Assembly: GCA_003058525.1 (NCBI GenBank)
Contig: QBVD01000055.1
Span: 1 to 64,000 of the forward strand
Origin: a gamma proteobacterium symbiont of Ctena orbiculata
Lineage (GTDB): Bacteria > Pseudomonadota > Gammaproteobacteria > Chromatiales > Chromatiaceae
DNA: 64,000 nucleotides
Reading direction: 5' to 3'
Shown: piece by piece, positions 55,351 through 64,000 of the stretch
How the letters are laid out: each line of letters starts with the position of its first letter
How positions within the stretch are numbered: position 1 is the first letter of the stretch
Program-made: the position numbers and the translations under genes
Notes under the pieces: model-generated
Told to the model about the DNA's origin: nothing
The model's database searches: none
The model's input: only the letters and a program-made list of their open reading frames with translations

Positions 55351-55782
55351 TCACTCGACGGTAATCGTGATCTTCTCCGATATCAGGGGCGGATCATGGG
55401 GTTCATGGGTTTCGTCACCCAATAAGAGCTGCAGGGTGTGCTTACCGGGCGACAGATCCAATAGGGCCTCCGTCTCTCCCCGGTCAAAGTGGATATGATG
55501 GTCATCCCTTGGAATCGGCTGGTCCAGATCGGGCAGCTGTTTCAGGTCAAGCAACAGATGGTGATGACCTGCCGTGTGACGGCGTTTATCCTTTGTACCG
55601 GCGGGAGTGATACCGAATTTTTCTATACCGAACTTCACCTTCAAGGGAGTGCTCACCACAGCCCCATCGGTTAAACCGATAAAAAACACCCGCGCATCCT
55701 CGGGTGGTGTATGGGCAGTGACTGAAACAGCGAAGACACTTAGACAAAGTATGAAGATGATCCTTACAAGCGTTATGTGCAT
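55351..55782 (-). CDS. DUF4399 exported protein of the copper cluster
   Basis: The 143-aa protein starts at ATG 55782, because GGAG sits 6 nt before it. Signal peptide ILCLSVFAVSVTAHT. The mature part has the DUF4399 pattern (FIGLTDGAVVSTPLKVKFGI and TAGHHHLLLDL) and several histidines that may bind metal. It is the last gene of the copper-resistance cluster; the function of the family is unknown. Confidence 0.85.
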   Translation of the reverse strand: MHITLVRIIFILCLSVFAVSVTAHTPPEDARVFFIGLTDGAVVSTPLKVKFGIEKFGITPAGTKDKRRHTAGHHHLLLDLKQLPDLDQPIPRDDHHIHFDRGETEALLDLSPGKHTLQLLLGDETHEPHDPPLISEKITITVE

Positions 55783-55805
55783 AGCCTGCTCCATTAACCG
55801 TTTAC

Positions 55806-56294
55806 TCAGTAGCGGGAATAGACTTCAGTCTTACCCTTTTCATCAAAGATAAGGACATCATAATTATCCCTCCTTGGGCCTTCCATGCCGGGCGAGCCCA
55901 TCGGCATACCGGGGACACTGATCCCCTTGACCGCCGGTTTCTCTCTCAATAGACGCACGATCTCTTTGGCCGGCACATGACCCTCGACGACATAGTCACC
56001 CACCACGGCGGTATGACAGGATTGAAGCCCTTGCGGGACATTAAGTGTACGCTTCACCAACTGCATATCTCTTCTGTCATGCGTTTGCACGGAAAAGCCA
56101 TTCTGTTGCAGATGTTTTACCCAATCGTTGCAACATCCGCAGGTCGGGCTTTTGTAGACGATGACATCGGCTGCGAATGAGTGAGTTGATAGCGTCAGAG
56201 CCGCCAACAGAAGAAGGAGTGATTTGAAGGAATGGCATATTTTACCTGCACGATATCCATTCCGATACGATTTACTGGTCTCTAGTCTTGTCAT
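55806..56294 (-). CDS. DUF411 copper-chaperone-like protein
   Basis: The 162-aa protein starts at ATG 56294 (GAGG upstream); a longer frame overlaps the cytochrome gene. The signal peptide is FKSLLLLLAALTLSTHSFA. The thioredoxin-like DUF411 domain has KSPTCGCCNDWVKHL (CxCC metal site) and GMPMGSPGM near the end. DUF411 proteins bind copper and often accompany copA/copB, as here. Confidence 0.9.
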   Translation of the reverse strand: MTRLETSKSYRNGYRAGKICHSFKSLLLLLAALTLSTHSFAADVIVYKSPTCGCCNDWVKHLQQNGFSVQTHDRRDMQLVKRTLNVPQGLQSCHTAVVGDYVVEGHVPAKEIVRLLREKPAVKGISVPGMPMGSPGMEGPRRDNYDVLIFDEKGKTEVYSRY

Positions 56295-56325
56295 AATTGA
56301 CCTCGTTAAGCAATTCTCAGTGGTG

Positions 56326-56829
56326 TCACCCTTTTTTCTGTAGCGGTAACATTGTCCCGGTCTGTTGATCCCGCTCATACCAGATCGCATAGATCTCATG
56401 GGACCAGTGGGACTGCACCCAGGCCAGTATGTCGTCGATCTGCTGCGGCTTCAGCTTCTCACCAAATCCCGGCATGGTACCGCCCAGGGGTATGCCGCCG
56501 AAGTTCACTGTCCTTCTTAAGACTGAAAGCGGATGGTGCCAGGTATGTGCCGTACCGTTGAGCGGAGGCGGTGGATAGTTACCTTTTTCATCCAGCTGTT
56601 GCCAATTGGTTGTGCCGGAGGCATCGGGTTTATGACACTCCGCGCAAAACTGTTGGTAGAGCTTGCCTCCTTTGACAACCTGTTGACTGTTGTACCAGCG
56701 CTCGGCAGGCATCGCTCGGGGTTGAGATTGTACAACAGCCTGGCCGGATGATTCGCTCTGCGGTTTATCGCAGGCGGAAACAATAAGGCTGATGGGTATG
56801 AGCCATAGTAATATCTGTATACTTTTCAT
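56326..56829 (-). CDS. Lipoprotein cytochrome c of the copper cluster
   Basis: The 167-aa protein has lipoprotein signal IPISLIVSACDKP. The haem site FCAECH is near residue 60, with Met ligand probably in GGTMPGF. GAGAGG lies before ATG 56829. It sits between copB and the DUF411 gene, so an electron transfer role tied to the copper oxidase CopA is inferred; the partner is unknown. Confidence 0.88.
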   Translation of the reverse strand: MKSIQILLWLIPISLIVSACDKPQSESSGQAVVQSQPRAMPAERWYNSQQVVKGGKLYQQFCAECHKPDASGTTNWQQLDEKGNYPPPPLNGTAHTWHHPLSVLRRTVNFGGIPLGGTMPGFGEKLKPQQIDDILAWVQSHWSHEIYAIWYERDQQTGTMLPLQKKG

Positions 56830-56841
56830 GGTAAAGACCTC

Positions 56842-57543
56842 TCAGTACCAGGCACGCACACCGACCAGCCACTGCAGATCGCTGATGTCCTCGCCCTCCT
56901 CCCTGGCGAAATCTGCCGTGTCGCCGAAGCGCTTCGACCAGTTGACGCCTATATAGGGCGCGAATTCTCTTTTTACTTCATAGCGTAGCCGAAGGCCCAA
57001 AGAGAGATCGGAAAGCCCCGAACCGATACCCACCTCTTCATCATCCTTTGTATGGAGATTGATCTCGATTTCCGGTGTCAGCACCAGCCTTTGGGTAAAC
57101 AGGTATTCGTACTCGGCATCCAAACGTACGCCAATCTGTCCCGACTCGCCGGCAAACAGCGACGCATCCACTTCAAACAGGTAGGGAGCCAATCCCTTCA
57201 AGCCAATGGCCAGCCAATCTCTTTCGGGATCCGGTATTAAATCTCTTCGCCAACCTACCTGAACATCCCAGAAGGGAAAGATGGCCCGGCTGTAGAGAAG
57301 CTGTATTTCAGCCTCCTCGGTCTCTCCGCCGGGTCTTTCCAGCTCTGTCTTAAACCAGAACTTATTCAAGTCATAGCCGACCCAGGCCTCAGCGTCCAGT
57401 ACCAGGGGATTCGCTTCATCACTCTCACGTATCTCCAACTTTTCGATCATCACTTTATAGATCAAAGGATCATCGTTCATACCTCCCGCCAACAGTGAAG
57501 CGGGTAGCAATATACCTGAAAAGAACGTCACTCTTATATTCAT
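56842..57543 (-). CDS. copB: CopB, outer-membrane copper resistance protein
   Basis: The 233-aa protein from ATG 57543 has a signal peptide. The CopB pattern starts DDPLIYKVMIEKLEIRESDE and includes many amphipathic beta strands of an outer-membrane barrel (LLYSRAIFPFWDVQVGWRRDL, YLFTQRLVLTPEIEINL) ending in aromatic WY. The N-terminal Met/His-rich segment of many CopB proteins is absent. It lies 14 bp downstream of copA. Confidence 0.9.
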   Translation of the reverse strand: MNIRVTFFSGILLPASLLAGGMNDDPLIYKVMIEKLEIRESDEANPLVLDAEAWVGYDLNKFWFKTELERPGGETEEAEIQLLYSRAIFPFWDVQVGWRRDLIPDPERDWLAIGLKGLAPYLFEVDASLFAGESGQIGVRLDAEYEYLFTQRLVLTPEIEINLHTKDDEEVGIGSGLSDLSLGLRLRYEVKREFAPYIGVNWSKRFGDTADFAREEGEDISDLQWLVGVRAWY

Positions 57544-57557
57544 TGCATAGCCCCCAC

Positions 57558-59399
57558 TCAACTCACGATAACAGTGCGAAACATGCCAAGCATGTGATAA
57601 AGCAGATGGCAGTGGTAAGCCCATCCACCTTCGGCATCCACGCTGACCCGATAACTGATGCGAGATCCCGGCTGGACGATTACTGTGTGTTTACGAGGCA
57701 GGTAATTGTTGTCTCCACTCTCCAGATCACTCCACATGCCATGCAGATGCATTGGATGATTCATCATCGTGTCGTTGACAAAGTTGATACGAAGTCGTTC
57801 CCCCAGTTTCCATCGCAACGGCTCAGCGTCAGCATGTTTGACACCGTTGATCGACCACATATAGCGACCCATATTCCCGGTCAGGTGGAGCTCTATCTCC
57901 CGGTCCGGATCAGGATGCTCCCTGGTCGTGTGTAGGCTGCGCAAATCGGCATAAGTCAATACCCGGCGGCCGTTGTTCCGCAGGCCGACACCGGGATCAT
58001 CCAGCCGATATTGGGGATCCTCCGATAACATATCCACATGGGGCCCATATTCCGTCGCCGCATGATTGACGGGGCCAGCGCTGAAGTCGGACGAATTGGG
58101 CTCCATCTTCTTGATGCGGTCTGTCATTGTATGTCGGCTATGATCCATGGCACCTGACATATTGTGTTGACTGTGATCCATAGTGGCTGGCATGTTGGGC
58201 TGACTATGCCCCGCATCAGGCATGCCATGATCCATATGATGATGCATACTCATACCCATATCGCCGTGCTCCAGGCTGGCCACCTTATCCAGCGAAGGGA
58301 TGTGTGCGGTCATTGACAAGTGGGGTGTAAGCGTCCCCCGGGCATAACCGCTGCGTGCGATATCCTGGGCAAAGATTGTATAGGCGGCGTTATCGGCCGG
58401 TTCCACCAATACATCGTAGGTTTCTGCTACACCGAGGCGGATTTCGTCAACCGTAACCGGTTCAACATTCTGACCGTCTGCTGCGATCACGGTCATTTTC
58501 AATCCCGGTATGCGCAGATCAAAAAAGGTCATTGCCGATGCATTGATGAACCTGAGACGGATCTTCTCCTTGGGTTTGAACAATCCGATCCACCCATCCG
58601 CCGGATTTTTCCCGTTCATCAGGTAGGTATAGGTAAAGCCTGTGACATCGGAGAGATCCCGCTGGCTCATACGCATCTCACCCCACATCCTGCGCTCGTT
58701 CCAGGTAGCGCTCAAACCCTTTTGCTCCAGGTCACGCATCAGATCCCCGTGGGTGCGCTCGTTGTTATTGTAGTAGTGGCTCAACTTTTTCAGCTTCGCA
58801 TAAACATCGTTGGGATCCTCGTCCGTCCAGTCCGACAGTACTACCACATAATCCCGGTCATAGGTGTAGGGCCCAGGTTCTTTCGGATCGACAATGATTG
58901 CGCCATAAAGACCGGTCTGTTCCTGAAAACCGGAGTGACTGTGATACCAATAGGTACCGCTCTGTTTGATGTCAAACCGATAGCTGAATGTCTCACCGGG
59001 AGGAATGCCATTGAAACCGGTTGAGATACCGGGCACCCCATCCATGGCGCTCGGCAGGATAATCCCGTGCCAATGGATGGAACTGGTTTCCGGCAGCAGA
59101 TTGGTGACATTCAAGGTGACCTGATCGCCTTCCCGCCAACGCAACACCGGTGCCGGCACGCTACCGTTCACTGTCGTGGCGACATGTGCACTGCCGGTAA
59201 AGTTCACCGCAGTTTGAGAAATGGTCAGGTTAAACACCCTTCCCTGCAGTGTCGTGCCATCCGGTTCACTCCCTCTACCCGCCAACAAACCGAATGGCTG
59301 CAATCCCAGGGCCGCACCACCCAAAGAGAGGCCGGTGACAAACCTGCGACGATGTAAATTGACACCCTCATTCAATAACCTGTCAAAATTTCTTCTCAT
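57558..59399 (-). CDS. copA: CopA, periplasmic multicopper oxidase
   Basis: The 613-aa protein starts behind GAGG (9 nt) and has a Tat leader (LHRRRFVTGLSLGG). Copper sites are visible: SIHWHGIILP, YWYHSHSG, MNHPMHLHG and YHCHLLYHMLGM (His-Cys-His). A Met/His-rich insert (residues about 376-425) binds cuprous copper. It oxidises Cu(I) in the periplasm. It heads the copper cluster with copB, cytochrome c, DUF411 and DUF4399. Confidence 0.95.
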   Translation of the reverse strand: MRRNFDRLLNEGVNLHRRRFVTGLSLGGAALGLQPFGLLAGRGSEPDGTTLQGRVFNLTISQTAVNFTGSAHVATTVNGSVPAPVLRWREGDQVTLNVTNLLPETSSIHWHGIILPSAMDGVPGISTGFNGIPPGETFSYRFDIKQSGTYWYHSHSGFQEQTGLYGAIIVDPKEPGPYTYDRDYVVVLSDWTDEDPNDVYAKLKKLSHYYNNNERTHGDLMRDLEQKGLSATWNERRMWGEMRMSQRDLSDVTGFTYTYLMNGKNPADGWIGLFKPKEKIRLRFINASAMTFFDLRIPGLKMTVIAADGQNVEPVTVDEIRLGVAETYDVLVEPADNAAYTIFAQDIARSGYARGTLTPHLSMTAHIPSLDKVASLEHGDMGMSMHHHMDHGMPDAGHSQPNMPATMDHSQHNMSGAMDHSRHTMTDRIKKMEPNSSDFSAGPVNHAATEYGPHVDMLSEDPQYRLDDPGVGLRNNGRRVLTYADLRSLHTTREHPDPDREIELHLTGNMGRYMWSINGVKHADAEPLRWKLGERLRINFVNDTMMNHPMHLHGMWSDLESGDNNYLPRKHTVIVQPGSRISYRVSVDAEGGWAYHCHLLYHMLGMFRTVIVS

Positions 59400-59508
59400 T
59401 GTGACTAATTCCTCTGCAATTCAACAACACGCAGGCGTTGTTTTGCATAAACAATCTTCGATGCTTTTCGTTAAGACACTGCGAAACCAGTGTCAGAATG
59501 CAGCGGAA

Positions 59509-59889
59509 TCAGAGACGCGGCGGCCTGAAGGGCGGAGAATCAGTTTGCTGAAGTAATGACTGATCGATGAATATCGCTTGAGCTGCACTTGCAGTAACTG
59601 AGAGGTCGATCAATTGTGAAGGGACAAGATAGGCTGTCGATATGCAATGGCTGACGGAACAGGCATCACTGCTGCAACAGCCGCCATCGCTCAATTGCTC
59701 AGGATGGCAAGTGTCATCGGACATGTTTTCGACAACAGCTCCGGCAGCGTGTGTGTCGTGAGCCATTCCTTCATGAGACGATCCGTCATCGCTTACCTGG
59801 AGTGGCCCCGCCATAACGCCCCGGAAGGGGATCAGGTTCAGTGACAGAACCAGTAACACCAATACTGTTTTTCGAGTGAACGCACGCAT
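59509..59889 (-). CDS. CopL/DUF2946-like exported metal-binding protein
   Basis: The 126-aa protein has a signal peptide (VLVLLVLSLNLIPFRGVMA) and a cluster of His/Cys residues (HDTHAAG, CHPEQLSDGGCCSSDACSVSHC). It ends in SPPFRPPRL, a pattern of CopL/DUF2946-like proteins found in front of copA. The cysteines probably bind copper. The assignment is by pattern only. Confidence 0.65.
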   Translation of the reverse strand: MRAFTRKTVLVLLVLSLNLIPFRGVMAGPLQVSDDGSSHEGMAHDTHAAGAVVENMSDDTCHPEQLSDGGCCSSDACSVSHCISTAYLVPSQLIDLSVTASAAQAIFIDQSLLQQTDSPPFRPPRL

Positions 59890-60089
59890 ACCGGGCAGGG
59901 ACGCTGATGTCTCTTGTCAGTTGAAGTTATCAGTTCGAAATAGTGTTGACTGAAAAGTTCCATTAACCAGAGACCAGATGAAAATTGTTAGATATAACCC
60001 CAAATTAATTCCGGTTTTATTAATACTAGAGAGTTAGTTGGTATGGGCACGGATGAGCAGCTTGACGACCAATTGACCAATACAAAGAC

Positions 60090-60117
60090 TTGACTTGACC
60101 GACCGGTCTAATATACT
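60090..60117 (+). promoter_or_regulatory. Promoter of the TetR gene with 18-bp operator
   Basis: TTGACT (60090-60095), a 16-bp spacer and TATACT (60112-60117) form a good sigma-70 promoter. The operator TGACTTGACCGACCGGTC (60091-60108, palindromic core GACCGGTC) overlaps it, so the TetR protein should repress itself. The transcription start near 60124 leaves almost no leader before ATG 60126. Confidence 0.8.
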
Positions 60118-60125
60118 GTGTGATC

Positions 60126-60734
60126 ATGAGTATCGCCCCCGACACCAAAGAGCGTATCCTGGCCACAGCCCGTGACCTGTTTCACGGCCGCAGCTATGCG
60201 GATGTGGGCATCAAGGAGATCTGCACCCTGGCCAAGGTACAGAAAGGAAGCTTCTACCACTTCTTCCCCTCCAAGCGAGACCTGGCGATGGCGGTCATCG
60301 ACAGCATGGCTGACGACTGGGCACACGGCTTCGTCGCCGAGGCTTTTGACGAGGCACTTCCACCTCTCGAACGACTCGATTACATGGTGGATGCAGTCTA
60401 CTTCTGGCAGAAAGCGGCAAAGAACTTGGAAGGCCGCATGCCCGGCTGCCTGTTTGGCAACCTGGCTCTTGAGATCAGCACCCGCGACGAGGTGATCAGA
60501 GCCAGGCTTAATGCCGTCTTCAACAAGGCCAGCGCCCGTTTTCACCAGGCCCTTGAGGAAGCGGTTGAGAATGGCGAGATCCCACACCTGGACACGGAGG
60601 CCACGGCAACCGCCATGTTGGCCTACCTGGAAGGTGTGATTCTTCTCGCCAAGACACGCAACGATCCGGATGTGGTGAGATCACTGGGACCGGCTATCAA
60701 AAGCATACGGATCGAGCACAGGCAAACTAACTGA
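60126..60734 (+). CDS. TetR-family regulator of tusA-dsrE2
   Basis: The 202-aa protein has the TetR helix-turn-helix (RILATARDLFHGRSYADVGI, EICTLAKVQKGSFYHFF) at residues 10-55 and a ligand-binding helical C-domain. ATG 60126 is chosen; a GTG two codons earlier is possible. Its promoter has the same 18-bp operator found before tusA. It probably senses a sulfur or thiol compound. The transcript may be leaderless. Confidence 0.92.
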   Translation: MSIAPDTKERILATARDLFHGRSYADVGIKEICTLAKVQKGSFYHFFPSKRDLAMAVIDSMADDWAHGFVAEAFDEALPPLERLDYMVDAVYFWQKAAKNLEGRMPGCLFGNLALEISTRDEVIRARLNAVFNKASARFHQALEEAVENGEIPHLDTEATATAMLAYLEGVILLAKTRNDPDVVRSLGPAIKSIRIEHRQTN

Positions 60735-60748
60735 TATTATTTTATGTA

Positions 60749-60766
60749 TGACTTGACCGACCGGTC
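60749..60766. promoter_or_regulatory. Second copy of the TetR operator before tusA
   Basis: TGACTTGACCGACCGGTC is identical in 18 bases to 60091-60108. It lies about 43 bp before the tusA start. The -35/-10 boxes are weaker here than for the tetR promoter. Confidence 0.8.
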
Positions 60767-60808
60767 ATCTTGTACTTTAACGTCCACTTGTTGTAAAGGA
60801 GCAATGCC

Positions 60809-61039
60809 ATGAGTGAGAACATACACACCCTCGATGCAAGAGGCCTTAACTGTCCCCTGCCGATCCTGAAGACAAAAAAGGCGATCGCCACACTTGCCGC
60901 GGGAGATATTCTTGAAGTCACTGCAACCGACCCCGGCTCAGTAAAGGATCTGGACTCATTTTGCAGCCAGACCGGTCACCAGATGGTCTCCAGTGAACAG
61001 CTCGAGAATGGTTTCTTTTTCAGAATCCGCAAGGTCTGA
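60809..61039 (+). CDS. tusA: TusA sulfur carrier protein
   Basis: The 76-aa protein has the TusA motif LNCPLPILK with the sulfur-accepting Cys15. It starts behind AAAGGAG (7 nt). It carries persulfide sulfur; together with the DsrE2 gene that follows, it belongs to the rhd-tusA-dsrE2 module of sulfur oxidisers feeding sulfane sulfur to cytoplasmic oxidation. Confidence 0.96.
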   Translation: MSENIHTLDARGLNCPLPILKTKKAIATLAAGDILEVTATDPGSVKDLDSFCSQTGHQMVSSEQLENGFFFRIRKV

Positions 61040-61060
61040 AATTCCTGATGGGAGGCTAGC

Positions 61061-61666
61061 ATGAGTAACACAGCATCACTGATCGATATCACTACCAAAG
61101 ACCTGAACAGCTGGTTTGATCAGCGTTTCGAGGAGAAGATGGCGGAACGGGAAGCGGCGCATATCCCCTCGATGACAATCATCGCCACCAAGGGAACCCT
61201 CGATATGGCCTACCCACCCTTCATCCTCGCCTCAACGGCGGCTGCGCTGGGTTGGGATGTCTCCATCTTTTTCACCTTTTACGGTTTGAACCTGCTGAAG
61301 CAGGATCTGGATCTCAAGGTGACACCCCTCGGCAATCCGGCCATGCCGATGAAACTGCCCGAGGGTCCCAACTGGATCAAGGGCAAGCCACTGCCCATGC
61401 CGACCTCGGTCATGACGCTAATGCCGGGATTTGAGTCGATGGCGACAGGCCTGATGAAAAAGACCATGGACAATAAAGGTATTGCCAGCATAGAACAGCT
61501 GCGTGAAATGTGCATCGAGGCCGAGGTCAAGTTGGTTGCCTGCCAGATGACCGTGGATCTCTTCGATTACGGTAAGGATGATTTCATCAGCGAAATCGAA
61601 GAGTGGGTCGGTGCCGCCAGCTTTCTGCCTCGGGCAATGAAGGCTGACGTCAATCTTTTCATATAA
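61061..61666 (+). CDS. dsrE2: DsrE2-like sulfur-transfer protein
   Basis: The 201-aa protein has the DsrE/DsrF fold of DsrE2: TIIATKGTLDMAYPPFILAST, then GWDVSIFFTFYGL and VACQMTVDLFDY with a conserved cysteine. GGGAGG precedes the ATG. It exchanges sulfur with TusA and may be membrane-associated through its hydrophobic stretch. It is regulated with tusA by the TetR protein. Confidence 0.92.
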   Translation: MSNTASLIDITTKDLNSWFDQRFEEKMAEREAAHIPSMTIIATKGTLDMAYPPFILASTAAALGWDVSIFFTFYGLNLLKQDLDLKVTPLGNPAMPMKLPEGPNWIKGKPLPMPTSVMTLMPGFESMATGLMKKTMDNKGIASIEQLREMCIEAEVKLVACQMTVDLFDYGKDDFISEIEEWVGAASFLPRAMKADVNLFI

Positions 61667-61866
61667 GAAGCATGGAATGCCCCCTGTCCGGGGGGCACGT
61701 GCTGCACACAAATCATCGTAGGCAGCCTTCAGGCCGGTGCGGACTTGTACAAGTCTCACTGAACAAGGGGTATGCCCCAATCGTCATACGGAAGCCAGAC
61801 GGATATCACCCCTCAAATCGTTAGGTCCTGTTTCCTGATAATTGTGTGCATCTAAAACCACCTGCT

Positions 61867-64000
61867 CTAAACGATCGTCACGTTCACTTGATCTTCGATC
61901 AACAATACCGCACTACCTTGCGTATTGAGGTATTCCGCAAATACATGACCATTCTGAGTATGGGAGTTCCCTGTTTCATGCCAATCGCTGGATAGTTCAA
62001 CACTGTCAGAAGTATCACCCAAGATTTTAAGCAGATTGTCTTCATCCGTCATATCCACGACATCCGCGGAACTCAGGTTTGTAATGGCATGATCACCTGA
62101 TGTGAGATCGATCTGTTCCATATTTCTGATTGTATTGACATTGCTGAAGTCAAGATTATCGTTACCGGGCACCAGCAGGGTGTCGTTACCATCGCCACCA
62201 TCGATCAGCGCACTTGTGGCGTCAAACAGAATTTGATCATCCGGATCCACCACAGGACCGCCATTCGCCGGCAGAATGGTGAGATGCACATCTTCAGCCC
62301 GTGTAGCCTGGCCGCCATTCGATGTTTCCGTTGCAGTTGCCCGGTATTCCAGCGTCAGCTCCCCATTGAATCCCGTGGGCGGAGTAAGCTGCAGATTGTC
62401 CAGATTCCAGCTGGTGACATCAACGGTCGACATGCCAGGTGTTGCAGGAAAGGAATGTACGCCATCGGTCAGTATGGAATCGGCAGGAATACCACTGATA
62501 GAAAAGGAGAGCGTTTCCGAACCGTCCATGTCTATGAGAGACCCCGTCAGCTCGGGTAAATTAATCGGCTGGTTCTCGTAGCCCGTATTCTGCTGCAGAT
62601 TGAGCGAAATATTATCCAGTAACCCACCGATACTGTTTGTATCGACTGCACGAAACTCAAGGCGCGCATCGCCGGTTGCGGAAGCCAACAGATTGAAGTT
62701 GAATGATTGCAGCGCAGCGACCCGGGTATCGAGCGTTGCAATAAGACTCCCTTCCCAAAACAGCTCGATAGCCGAGTGCGTGAATGCACCCGCGCGCGCA
62801 GCATAGTCAAAGTTGAGCGTGTAGACCTGCCCTTCATTTACGGCCAGATCAGTGAAGAAGTTGCTTGTATCACCCCGTCTATGCTCCAGTTCGATAACCT
62901 GGTTATCACGCACACCATTGCGTAAGTAAACAAATTCCCTGCCCACTTCAATAAGACCACCGCTATTCGCGGTATCCCATATACCGCCAGCAACAGAAGC
63001 GTGATCCACAGCTCCCCAATTCCTGGAACCGAGATTTACCGACTCGAAGTCAGCCGTATTCGAAAACGAGTCCGAGGTGACAATCAAATTGGGTGTATCG
63101 GCTACGGCAATAGTCTCCAAAGTCAACGTCGCACTGGCTGTACCCCCGGAACCATCGGCGATTGTATAGTTCACCGGTGGCGCTATACCGCTGTAATGGA
63201 TTGTCGGACTGAAACTGTAACTGCCGTCAGTGTTGATCTGTAATGAGCCAACACCTGCAAGTATTGCGGTATCTCCGGCGGTATACGTCACGCCACCCAC
63301 CTCAAACTGGGTGAGATTAAAACTCTCACCATCCGGATCCGTGTCATTGCTCAACAAACCGCTTAGTGCATCTACTGCAATAGGGGTATCTTCATATGTA
63401 GTGGCGCTGTCATCCGTGGCCACAGGGGGGCTAGTGTAGTCAATTGTGACGGTAGCGGAGTTCGACGTATTGCCATCATTATCGTCAACCGTATAGCTGA
63501 TCGGGTTTGGATCGCCGCGAAAGCCCGATTCCGGTGTGAAGGTGATCGCGCCGGTGCTCGCACTCACTGTCCAGGTACCTTCGCCTGGGACCTGGAGTGA
63601 ATCGCCCGGATTGGCTGTGCCCACGATCTGTACGCTGGAAGGATCCAAGCTGCCGTCCGGATCGCTGTCATTGATCAGCACATCGACGGTGACCGGTATA
63701 TTTATCGTGTTACCGTTGCTGGCATCGTTTCCGGCTACGGGTTCATCACCATAGGAAACCGTGACTGTTGCCTGATTAGAGGGATTGCCCTCATTATCTG
63801 ACACGATGTAATCAATCGGTGTCGGATCGTTATTAAAGCCTGATTCCGGTGTGAACATGATTGCACCGGTAGTCGGATTCACAGTCCAGGTACCTTCGCC
63901 TGGGACCGCTAGTGGATCGCCCGGATTGGCGCTGCCTACGATCTGTACGCTGGACGGATCTAAGTTGCCGTCTGGGTCGCTGTCGTTGGAGAGGACATCC
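61867..64000 (-). CDS. Giant repeat adhesin, C-terminal part (5' end beyond window)
   Basis: The frame is open to the right edge; about 711 codons are in view. It contains 105-aa cadherin/Ig-like repeats (315-bp unit; see 63571 and 63886) with [21 protein letters not shown] turns, [22 protein letters not shown] and [18 protein letters not shown]. After them come an [11 protein letters not shown] domain, calcium-binding acidic loops and a C-terminus like type I-secreted adhesins ([14 protein letters not shown]... [12 protein letters not shown]). It is likely exported by a type I system and anchored to the surface. No secretion gene is seen here. Confidence 0.85.
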   Translation of the reverse strand, partial: DVLSNDSDPDGNLDPSSVQIVGSANPGDPLAVPGEGTWTVNPTTGAIMFTPESGFNNDPTPIDYIVSDNEGNPSNQATVTVSYGDEPVAGNDASNGNTINIPVTVDVLINDSDPDGSLDPSSVQIVGTANPGDSLQVPGEGTWTVSASTGAITFTPESGFRGDPNPISYTVDDNDGNTSNSATVTIDYTSPPVATDDSATTYEDTPIAVDALSGLLSNDTDPDGESFNLTQFEVGGVTYTAGDTAILAGVGSLQINTDGSYSFSPTIHYSGIAPPVNYTIADGSGGTASATLTLETIAVADTPNLIVTSDSFSNTADFESVNLGSRNWGAVDHASVAGGIWDTANSGGLIEVGREFVYLRNGVRDNQVIELEHRRGDTSNFFTDLAVNEGQVYTLNFDYAARAGAFTHSAIELFWEGSLIATLDTRVAALQSFNFNLLASATGDARLEFRAVDTNSIGGLLDNISLNLQQNTGYENQPINLPELTGSLIDMDGSETLSFSISGIPADSILTDGVHSFPATPGMSTVDVTSWNLDNLQLTPPTGFNGELTLEYRATATETSNGGQATRAEDVHLTILPANGGPVVDPDDQILFDATSALIDGGDGNDTLLVPGNDNLDFSNVNTIRNMEQIDLTSGDHAITNLSSADVVDMTDEDNLLKILGDTSDSVELSSDWHETGNSHTQNGHVFAEYLNTQGSAVLLIEDQVNVTIV
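63571..64000 (-). repeat. 315-bp tandem repeat in the adhesin gene
   Basis: CCAGGTACCTTCGCCTGGGA occurs at 63571 and again at 63886, 315 bp (105 codons) apart, with high identity around it. The repeat continues past the edge. Such units can expand or contract by recombination. Confidence 0.8.

Noticed and set aside
1-64000. CRISPR arrays, rRNA or tRNA genes
   Set aside because: No regularly spaced repeats with unique spacers and no tRNA- or rRNA-like sequence were seen on reading.

Overview
The window looks like a chromosomal segment of a sulfur-oxidising gammaproteobacterium. Its overall gene repertoire resembles Sedimenticolaceae / lucinid-symbiont-like bacteria, but that placement is inference from gene content only. 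Evidence includes a PQQ/XoxF methanol-oxidation island, a tusA-dsrE2 sulfur-transfer pair, many c-type cytochromes and periplasmic redox proteins, several c-di-GMP/chemotaxis proteins, and small palindromic repeats scattered between genes. No rRNA, tRNA or CRISPR array was seen.

Region 1 (1-29,925) is a methanol/formate oxidation island. It opens with the edge of an IS110-type insertion sequence, then pqqA (too short for usual gene callers) and pqqBCDE. A proline iminopeptidase follows, then xoxF (lanthanide-type methanol dehydrogenase), its cytochrome c, the periplasmic binding protein XoxJ and a rhodanese-like protein. Next are a four-gene ABC / beta-propeller / binding-protein operon of the 'PQQ-dependent catabolism' type, an SRPBCC protein and a second beta-propeller. 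After these come three small exported or unknown proteins, a SoxYZ-like carrier, a metallo-beta-lactamase-fold protein, and a fused NAD-dependent formate dehydrogenase (FdsGB + FdsA). The island closes with folP, a sigma-54 activator (AcoR-like) and a DmrB-like flavoprotein that suggests tetrahydromethanopterin-linked C1 metabolism. I found good sigma-54 (-24/-12) promoters before xoxF, the ABC operon, the SRPBCC operon and fdsGBA. The whole island therefore appears to be one sigma-54 regulon run by the linked activator.

Region 2 (30,316-38,476) holds a slipin/NfeD protease pair and a phosphate-uptake cluster with a clear Pho box: pstS, a PhoU fused to a dead phosphatase-like domain, pstC, pstA and two pstB genes. 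The two PstB proteins carry complementary lesions (Q- and H-loop in one, ABC signature in the other). This predicts a heterodimeric ATPase with one working and one degenerate ATP site.

Region 3 (38,613-55,250) is mixed: an M28 peptidase, a DUF2189 membrane protein, an APC-type transporter, a universal stress protein, an HBM-type chemotaxis receptor broken by one amber codon at its hairpin tip, two c-di-GMP enzymes, a lipoprotein hydrolase, a DegQ/HtrA protease and two Hsp20 chaperones under a sigma-32-like promoter. Region 4 (55,351-59,889) is a periplasmic copper-handling cluster (copA, copB, cytochrome c, DUF411, DUF4399, CopL-like). Region 5 is a TetR regulator with tusA and dsrE2 sharing an 18-bp operator, and then the 3' part of a giant repeat adhesin running off the right edge.
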